Assembly (NCBI GenBank): GCA_024663395.1 | Contig: JANFAH010000001.1 | Span: 1,984,001 to 2,048,000, forward strand | Reading direction: 5' to 3' | Source: Pisolithus tinctorius | Lineage: Eukaryota > Basidiomycota > Agaricomycetes > Boletales > Pisolithaceae | Length of the DNA stretch: 64,000 nucleotides | Part shown: positions 56,360-64,000 of the stretch, piece by piece | How the letters are laid out: every line of letters begins with the position of its first letter | Position numbering within the stretch: the first letter of the stretch is position 1 | The notes under the pieces: generated by a model | Database searches by the model: none | What the model was told of the DNA's origin: nothing | The model's input: only the letters and a program-made list of their open reading frames with translations | Program-made: the position numbers and the translations under genes

Positions 56360-57570
56360 AACCAACCATTCATAGGAACCATAGCGAGTGCGAAAGGCTG
56401 TTTTCCATTCGTCACCAGCACCAATTCAGACTAAGTGGTAGGCATGGCGGAGGTCGATTTTACTATAGATTTTAGCGCGGCTCGGAGAATCGAGCAAGTC
56501 GGAGATGAGAGGGAGCGGGTAGCGGTCTTTCTTGGTGATTTTATTGAGTCCTCGGTAATCCACACAGAGGCAGAGCGAGCCATCCTTCTTCTTAACGAAG
56601 AGGACAGGAGCACCATGGGCGGAGGTTGACTGTTTAATGAAACCGTAGCTGAGGTGCTCATCTATGAAGGTGCAGAGCGCCTCAAGCTCAGGCGGAGAGA
56701 GGGAGTAGACAGTGCCTAGAGGTGGAGAAGCCCCTTCTTCGAGATCTATATTTAAATCGAAGCTGCGGTGCGGAGGGAGTTCAGTAGCCTTTGCTTTACT
56801 AAAAACATCAGCAAACTCATGGTAGTCGGAGGGTACCGCAGAGAGATCAGGAGGTGCAGAGGGCATCGAAGAGGCTCGGAGTTTCATATCTTCGGGGCAG
56901 AGGTGCAAGCGGAACTGTGTGGAGCCAGGAAGGGCACATGCACGGACAAAGGCTGCAGCTCCGATGAGAGAGATATGCGGAGCAGTGCGTGGCAAGCCAG
57001 CTGTCGGAGTAGGCAGCGGAGCTGATGTCGGAGGAGCGGACGGAGCGGAGGGTGTCGGTACTGAAGCGGAAGTCGCAACAGAAGGTGACGGAGGCGCCAA
57101 GGGCATCGGCATTCTTTGTATCGATGGTCGGAACGAGATACTGCTCAATACCCAGTCAATCGACGGATTGTAGCGGGTGAGCCAGTTGTGTCCCAAGACC
57201 AATGAACAGGCGGAATCCAACGGAGTTACATAACAGGAAACAGATGTGACATCGCCAGAGGCAAAGCGGATGGAGAAATCTACTACTTGGGAAATGGCGG
57301 TATTACTAGTACCATCAAACAGTCGGAGAGGAATAGGTGGAGAGACATTTTTTGTTGGGATTTTATACTTTTTAACTAAAGAGGGGTCGATGAAACAGTG
57401 TGAAGAGCCTGAGTCGACCAGAGTGGGGAAAGTATCTACAGAGAAGTCAGGAAGAGAAATAATTGGAAGAAGAGAATTAGGGTTGGAAAGAGCGGATGCG
57501 TTGAGGTGGACCTCTGCACGGATGGGATCAACGCTTCCTCCAGGACGTACAGGCTCCCTGGAGGAGCGGG
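56360..57570 (-). pseudogene. pol of element B, 5' part (protease, RT start)
   Basis: The frame runs from the frameshift site near 57571 through the protease motif DSGSS (near 57415) and the first RT blocks. It stops at TGA 56426-56428 where A has CGA (AYHLV-R-IG) and resumes to the nested LTR. Translation would end before the YLDD active site. Confidence 0.88.
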
Positions 57571-58860
57571 TTAATTTTTTGACTCTGACCTCTCTGCAGG
57601 CAGAGCGGTCGGAGTGGCGGCTTTAGCAGCACGGGCCTTGGCAGCGCGGGAAGTCGACTTTGGGCAGTCCTTGGCGGAGTGACCAGGTTCACCACAGAAG
57701 AGGCACAGCCCACCAGTAAGGTGGCGGAGTCGCTCAGCTGCTGTGAGCTTGCCATCTTTTCCGAGGAGGTGGTTGATGTCGGACTTTGGCGCTTCGGCCT
57801 TTTTAGAGTCGGACTTAGGGGCGGAGGATGATGCGGAGGGTTTCGGCCTTGAGTCGGAGGTGCGGAGCGGAGTTCTTTCGGCAGGAGGAGGCTTGGCGGA
57901 GTGGGAGACTTCTGACCTGCGCTCCCAGTAGCGTGCATCTACTGTCTGGGCCAACTCGCGGAGTGCATGAAGAGTGGCGGGCTTGCTGACACGGGACACT
58001 TCATCCTTGATGCGGTCAGGGAGACCCGAGTAGAAGCGGTGGCGGAGTGCGCCTTCGCCATAGTCCTTTACCTGAGAAGCCCAGCGGTTGAACTCCACCA
58101 AGTACTTCGCAATGCGTGAAGAGTCCTTCATGGTAAGATTTTCCAGATGCTGGACGGCATCAGCAGCAGCATCATGAGGGCCGAAATTGGTAGTGAGCTC
58201 ACGGAGGAACTCGCGGTGGTCATCCATCCACAGTGGACGATTAAGGTAATCATCTGGATTGAGAAGGTCTGGTTCGAACCAGGCCAATGCCATGCCCTTA
58301 AGGTAGGACTGCGCATACGTGACCTTGGCTCGGTCGGAGCAGAATGCCCGAGGGCAGTCCTGGAAATTGAGCTTGCACTGGACCAGGAACTCACAGAGTT
58401 TTTTAGGGTCGGACCCATCAAAGGTGTCTGGCTCGCGGACTTTGGTTCACGGAGCGGAGTCTCCAGAGCGCTGGTTGGAGTGGGCTAGGGCATGGATGGC
58501 CCGGGTCAGAGCAAGGACCAGGTCATCAAGGGGATCCCCGAGGTTGTCGGGATCATCCTCATCATCAGGCCCATCACCAGGATGGTAGTCAGGGTCGTCG
58601 GGGTCATCGTCGGGGTCGCCTGGTCCATCTCCGCCAGGGTGAATGACGATAGGAGGTGGTGGAGAGTGGAGGGCGGACTGCTGACAGATGGAGGGTGCAG
58701 CACGTGAGGCGCTGTCTGGAGCAGGGTCGGAGTTGGAGCGCCCCCTGGAGGAGAAGCTCCGGAAGGGCTCAACAACCGAAGGGAGATGTCGGGGGTTTGC
58801 CAAGGCTGTAGCAAGGGCCTCGGTAGCATCCCGTTGTCGGAGACATGTCATGGGAGGCAT
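57571..58860 (-). pseudogene. gag of element B
   Basis: Same length and layout as gag of A, including the zinc knuckle and the slippery AAAAAAT before TAA and the 9-bp hairpin. A TGA at 58447-58449 replaces CGA after GDSAP, so only the first 137 residues can be made from the normal start. Confidence 0.9.
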
Positions 58861-58915
58861 AACAGATGTGGTAGGGGAAGTGAGAGAGCTCGTACAAGTG
58901 ATAGTACGAATATAC

Positions 58916-59699
58916 TGTCAAGGTCGGACAACACCCCTGGCTCCTTCTTAGGGCGGAGTTGGAGCGGGTTGGGCTGCGGAGTACAGCGGTCAAAGTCCGA
59001 AGTGAATCCAACCACTGGGTGGCGAGATATTCGACGAACAGTGAGCGGAGGGGTATGAAGGAAAGTCTCGGAGGCTGAGGTCGGAGTCGGAGTCAGAGGT
59101 CAGAGGTCGGAGGTCGGATGAGAGGGTGTTGGGTTCAGCTAGTGCGCTGCCCCCTTGCGCGAGCTCAGCCCTCGTATTTCAGAGGTGGAGCGGACTCAGA
59201 GGAAGTGGAGACGAAACTCCGGAGGGGACTGAGAGGGAGTCGAAGGTGGGGACTTTATTTGATATTCATACTGATTACATCGGAGTACTACGTGGCCTTA
59301 TATACGATGTAGGTCAAGGGCGGTGCAGTATGGAATGTAAACCAATAAGTGTATAGTGGGTTAGAGTCCTTCCGACACAAGGGATAGAGGGTAGGGATGA
59401 CGGGGACCTTAACTGAGACAAAGAAACTACTACAACGAGGATGAGAGGGTAAATACCAAAGGAGCGGAAGAATGGAGAAAACCGACACGAGGGCAGAACC
59501 CTATCTAGAATGCAGGGCCGCAAGTCCGACAGCCCACGTGACCAACCTTAGGGCAGAGTTGAGCGGAGTTGGTCAGAACATGGACAGGGGACCTCGGAGA
59601 GGTGTGGAGATGTGTCGGGAGGGTCAGAGGAGCGCGGGAACATGTCGGAGGAGGGCGGAGCAGGTATTAGGGGCTTACGCTGGTGTCATGGTCATGACA
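58916..59699 (-). repeat. 5' LTR of element B (784 bp)
   Basis: Partner of 52173-52987. The self-priming site GTATATTCGTACT (minus strand) adjoins it. In this LTR the matching start-site block reads with one C-to-T change, so priming pairing is 10 of 11. Confidence 0.93.
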
Positions 59700-59704
59700 G
59701 AAGC

Positions 59705-59859
59705 TGAAAATAGCGTGGATTGAGTGTATATAAGGTCTCCCTTTCAGAATGCAGCGACAGTTGCATGTGTCAGGTCCTGCGTCTCTGAAGACGTGGTCAA
59801 GACCGTATGTACAGCTCTCAGCTAGATGAAGACAGAACGGACAGTACAGTCACGGTGGG
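59705..59859 (+). pseudogene. ORC6 5' fragment (right part)
   Basis: Matches 63119-63260 of ORC6 (GGTCTCCCT, CAGCGACAGTTGCATG, TGAAGACG, GATGAAGACA) with frame damage. It completes the fragment at 51840-52172 on the other side of element B, and then breaks off where the HET-2 block begins. Confidence 0.78.
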
Positions 59860-60205
59860 GATACGTAGCTAGCAAGCAAGTTACTAAGTCTGTATTAATC
59901 GCTGGGTACGGCTGACACTCGACATGGCATCGCTTCTTTGGTTATATGCTCCAACGACTTTCTGTGTTCCGTTCTATGCATCTGGATAACTTGGTGTCGG
60001 TGTGAACTGTAGCAGGTGTGCGCCGTGCGAGGTGCTATCAGTGATAGTGATGGGCGTCAATTGAAACTGACACCGATCTATATCTACCAGAAAACACGGA
60101 AATACGAATTGCCTTGCTTGAGTAGTTACTCTTTATCCGGGATGATTCATGAGCGCCTACCTTGCTTTCAGTCCCTCATTTTCGAAAGCGAAGTCAAAGT
60201 ACTAG

Positions 60206-62408
60206 ATGGACCAATTTCAACGGCTCTGTTGCTTTCCTTCTCGCCGATCGCAACCCTCCCCAACAATTGACCATCAGCACATCATACTGGCTCCATACTC
60301 TTGGAGAACAGGGCCGACCTTTAAGGAAGATGTGTCCGATCAAAACACTTTCCAGTGGGAGTATGGGGATGGCATGCTGATTCCCATACTCCAGATCTGG
60401 CCAAATCATCGACAATCTATGGAGGCAATGGATGAATCGGAGGTAGAAGTTCGACAAATTGCGAGTAAGATACAAATCGATGGAAAGGTGGGGGAGCGAA
60501 TCGATGCTGATAAGTAGGTTTTCGAACAATGAACCCAAATTTTCCCCGCTAATTTCGTCGCACAGCGTTTGTAGTTCGGAAGATGGTCCATTGCGGCTCT
60601 ACGACTGCGAAAACATGATCATAAAAGACTGACAAATGTACCTCAAGGAGACTCAGGGCATGGTTCCCCCCTACATTGTGGTATCACAGGTGTGGGGAGA
60701 GATCATGGAGAAGATGGTTCTGCCTGGAATCTATTGGGGTATCCCCATCTCTGACAAAAAGAAATGGGAATGCGTCCTTGACTACTGCAGGAGGACAAAG
60801 ACCAAGTGGTTGTGGATGGACATCATATGCATCAACCAAGCCTGGGATAACCATGTGGAAACTGAGAAAGCGCTGGAGATTCCGAAAATGAGTCAATATT
60901 ACCAGGAGGCCTCAGCTTGTCTCGTCATCCCAGAGAATTACGAGAAATTCCACACGGCGTACGCTTGCATTATGGATATCTTGTCTAGAATTGCGGACAC
61001 TGGGGCTTCAGTGCAAGACAATGCACGATCGATCTGGGATAACATCGCAATGTTGGAGGCTGTTGTCAATGACGGATGGTTCTCTCGAGTGTGGACATAC
61101 CAAGAGCTACTACTACCCAAAAAGCATGTCCTCTTAGATGGTCAGGAACTCTGCATCGACAAGCTGGGTCGCATTCTGGGCTGGTATTACAAGATACTCA
61201 GAAACCAATGGTTAAAAAAGCCCGAAGGAGGGAAAGACTACAGTTTCGTCTATCCCGAAAACGAACTCGTATTCGAGAGGGTGGGCGCAGCAGCAGATTG
61301 GGAAGCCCAAAGCATCAGCTGGGATGCGAAGCGCACATTGCAACGAGATGGACACCTCAAACTGCTCACCACCATTAATATAACCTCCTGGAAGAACTGC
61401 AAGTTCCCCGTTGATCGCATGCTCGGAATTTATGGGCTGTTGAAAGATGAGGACAGGGTTTCTACACTCAACAAGCTCGATACTGCTGCTGATGGAAAGC
61501 CTGCTGCTGCAGGCGAGAGTGCACTTGATACAGTCACATCTGCCAGTGGAATTCCGCAGACGTCGAATTCCACATCTGGGGTAGATCAAAAGCCTTCAGG
61601 TCATTTGGAAGCTTCCAATCAGGATGCACAACTCGAGAAAATGTGGGAATGAACGATGGTGAAGATAGTAACATCAGGCAGAGTGTGGCCATTGCTCTAT
61701 GATACTATGAGATCTGATGCGCCCACGGGCACAAACTGGATGCCCCGCATCATCCACGCTTCAGGATGCGAGGTCCATATAGAAATTTTGGATCACGGCA
61801 ACTGGGGAAAAATTGAGCTGGCTAAGGATGGGTTACATATGATGGCAAGAGTGGTGGGACGCTTGACTGGGGTCAGTGGCAGTATTGGAGATGGGGGTGG
61901 AGAGGTGAATGTAATGATCGCATGCGCCTGGACATTGGTGGTGAAGGGGTTTGACCCTCAGCCGATCTTGGAGTTATTCAAGGAGGGCCTTGCTACTTCA
62001 GACACGGTGCCACAGCAGGAGGTGGCGAACACTCACATGCAGATTGGCCAAGCTCTCCACGCACCGTCCCTTTTACACTGTTTCCACATCGTGGAGCAGG
62101 AGGATCTCAGAAGCAAACTCCGATTTGCTCATGGAATTCCAGGGTGGAATCGGGCTGTCTTCTCAGCACAAACTGCTTGGCCAGCGAATGGGACATATGT
62201 GTTCTTAGGTTGGATATACTCCGCCAAAACTCCGAATCCAGATAATTGCTGGATCCTAGATGTGACTTTAGAGACACAGACTGCTCGGCGCTGGATGATA
62301 GCAAACAAAACTGGGCGGAGCACCTTCCACAAGATTGGGATGGTGTATGCTAGTTCGCTCACCATTTTCAAGGAAAATCCTATCTACAGGCATATCGTCT
62401 TGGATTAG
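60206..62408 (+). pseudogene. HET-2: broken HET-domain paralogue
   Basis: Paralogue of HET-1 with the same exon layout (donor GTAGGT near 60515, second exon from about 60584). The HET-1 start codon is TTG here; an in-frame ATG at 60206 could replace it. Two TGA codons, 60630-60632 and 61650-61652, stand where HET-1 has CGA. The HET motifs remain (YIVVSQVWG, WMDIICINQ, RVWTYQELLLP). About 30 extra residues rich in Ser/Thr/Gln lie before the second stop. The open piece 60636-61652 still covers the whole HET domain, so a short product from the ATG at 60636 cannot be ruled out. Confidence 0.88.
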
Positions 62409-62469
62409 TTTGATAATCTCAAGTAAGCTCTCACATTTTTTACACGACGTTTGGTAAGTTGTATGAGAG

Positions 62470-62680
62470 TATTACAGTCTGTTCTCAGAGAGAAGTCGCG
62501 GACGGGGATGAAGATGCGCTGAAGGGTGGTGCTCCCAGGAAAAGTTACTGGAGGCCTGAAGCGTCAGTGTATGGAAGAAGGGATGTGTTTGAAATGACCG
62601 CATATGCTGTAAGATAGTTTGAGCGACTGAAGTACGAAGATGATATTCTTCAATTATCACAAATTGGAGATCTGCGGCAG
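62470..62680 (+). pseudogene. Transaldolase 3'-end fragment after HET-2
   Basis: EVADGDEDALKGG-like text with a damaged end near 62555 (CTGGAGGCCTGAAGCG), then the same flank as after the native gene (AGATAGTTTGAGCGACTGAAG). It mirrors the fragment after HET-1 at 34640, so the HET block was copied together with the transaldolase end. Confidence 0.78.
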
Positions 62681-62903
62681 TCCGTAGGGATGAACTTCAT
62701 TTTTGTTGATATTTGGTGGCACCAGAACCGTTACCGGAAGGATCATTATTTCTGGATTTCGCAATGAAGACTTGCAATTCCACACAAATCATGGTAGTCG
62801 TGGTCGGTGGCATCAGTGGCTGCCAAGTGCTGAAGACACGTGCACGTGACTCAACATGGGTCAAGTTGCGACGACGTTCTGCTAATAGGCAAAATCAGAG
62901 CTC

Positions 62904-64000
62904 ATGGGGACAGTTATCTACCACCGCCAACTCAGGTCACTTTGCACGACCCAGGAGACGCTCGAATGTGCAAAATCCATTCTCAACCTCGCATCCATAA
63001 GGACGGGTCATGGAACAGGCTTCGTAGCCAATGCAGTCGTGCTACCCGCAGTTGCTGCTTATCTGGCATCTGAGCAGTGTGTGCCACATTTCTTTTCCTT
63101 GGAACTGACTGGTTGAAGCTAGAAATTATGTAGATTGAATGCAAATGAGGTCTCCCTCCAGAGCGCAGCGACAGCTGCATGCGTCAAGCCCCGTGTCTTT
63201 GAAGATATGCTCAAAACCGTACGTACAGCTCTCCAACTGGATGAAGACAAAGACGGACAGCACGGACCTGGTGGAGATCCCACATACCAGAGTCTGGTTG
63301 CATGTCATGGACTATATCCTCCCACAGAAGCTGTTCAGTGGATGGAACAAGCTGAGGACACGCTGCCACAAGTAGAGATGATGAAGAGACGGTATGGTTT
63401 ACATGTGATGACGGGTGCCATATTCTTCTGGGTGTATAATTTGATGGGAGTCAGTCTTAGTCGTTCCCCACCGAAACATGATGGTCGCTAAAGAAACTTT
63501 GCAGAACACGCTTGCAGAAAAGATGTTCTGTGTGGACTACAATTTTAAACCGATCAAGTTTAAGAACATCTTGAAAGGTCTAGATGAGCACTGTGGAACT
63601 GTGGCAGACCTCATTCGATCTGCACTCCCTAAAATCCAGGCTTCTCAGTCCACTGTTCCACCCACTGCCTCTTCTTCTAAGTTTCCCTCGATCGCACCAT
63701 TTCAGTTGCCAAGTTTGTCGCCACAGAAATCCAAATCGCCCATCAAATCCGCTATGAAAGGCAAGGAACGGGAACGGGAGTTGATGATGTCAAGGGCCAC
63801 GTCACAGAAACGAACTGTCGTGTTTTCCCAGTCCTTGCTCGACCTAGATGAACATGTGGACGTTCCTGAAACACTGACGAAAAAGTGCAGAATCGAATCT
63901 CCCACCAAGCCCAGCCTGAGGCATGGAATGACATTATCGTCTGTCCCCCATGAAGATGCCAGCATAGCTGCATTTCAAACAGCACTCGCGGGCCCAGCGC
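62904..64000 (+). CDS. ORC6: Origin recognition complex subunit 6 (cut by window edge)
   Basis: Exons 62904(?)-63076, 63134-63449 and 63505 to the edge. The first ATG is uncertain; another exon may lie upstream. The N-terminal reading ETLECAKSILNLASIRTGHG and then NANEVSLQSAATAACVKPRVF is the TFIIB-like first domain of ORC6. FFWVYNLMG closes the second. Then comes a disordered tail with Ser-Pro and Lys-rich runs (SPQKSKSPIKS) that look like kinase and nuclear sites. ORC6 is the subunit of the origin recognition complex needed to load MCM helicase in the nucleus. Splice junctions keep the frame. Fragments of it lie at 39.9, 51.9 and 59.7 kb. Confidence 0.85.

Larger units (their letters stand above)
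52173..59699 (-). mobile_element. Element B: older chromovirus copy with nested solo LTR
   Basis: Same family as element A, opposite strand. Its 5' LTR is at 58916-59699 and its 3' LTR at 52173-52987. Without the nested LTR and its duplicated target the length is about 6.7 kb, like A. Damage: nonsense codons in gag (58447) and pol (56426 and 54340), each at a place where A has CGA, plus the insertion at 55546. Its LTRs differ from each other mainly at CpG sites, so it is older than A. It lies in an intron of an ORC6 fragment. Confidence 0.95.

Noticed and set aside
1..64000. CRISPR arrays, rRNA or bacterial operons
   Set aside because: No regularly spaced short repeats or rRNA text; introns and gene families are fungal.

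Overview
The window is from a filamentous basidiomycete, most likely an Agaricomycete (mushroom-forming fungus). Its genes are cut by many roughly 50-base GT-AG introns and match fungal families: a YGPTG-type seven-helix receptor, ATG13, transaldolase, HET-domain proteins, an F-box protein and ORC6. About half of the window is transposon sequence. I saw no tRNA, rRNA or CRISPR.

Layout. 1-12357 (minus): a Helitron Rep-helicase gene, cut in two by an intact chromodomain Ty3/gypsy retrotransposon (element A, 2785-9506). 12.4-26 kb: a seven-helix receptor with a 7-base micro-exon, a dead peroxiredoxin copy, an unrecognised gene, an MCT-type transporter, and the live PrxQ/Dot5-like peroxiredoxin, with a diverged repeat (12.6 and 22.5 kb) pointing to an old segmental duplication. 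26.5-39 kb: ATG13, transaldolase, a HET-domain gene, an isochorismatase-family hydrolase with a GC-AG intron, and a cytochrome P450. 39.8-41.2 kb: scrambled pieces of ORC6 and transaldolase. 41.4-47.3 kb (minus): a second, decayed Helitron, with two unrecognised decayed genes beside it (47.5-49.6 kb). 49.9-51.6 kb: an F-box gene broken by a solo LTR. 52.2-59.7 kb (minus): element B, an older relative of A carrying nonsense codons and a nested solo LTR. 59.7-64 kb: a dead HET paralogue, a transaldolase 3' fragment and ORC6, which runs off the right edge.

Three themes stand out. First, element A has every part expected of a working element: near-identical LTRs, full ORFs, an 11-base self-priming match, and a -1 frameshift signal (slippery A AAA AAT plus a 9-bp stem) that is kept in B. 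Second, decay is dominated by C-to-T change at CpG: all 11 differences I counted in the first ~410 bases of B's two LTRs are CpG/TpG/CpA swaps, and most nonsense codons look like CGA to TGA. Third, transaldolase, ORC6 and HET segments have been duplicated and shuffled as linked blocks, so a putative self/non-self recognition gene has been copied together with housekeeping gene ends.
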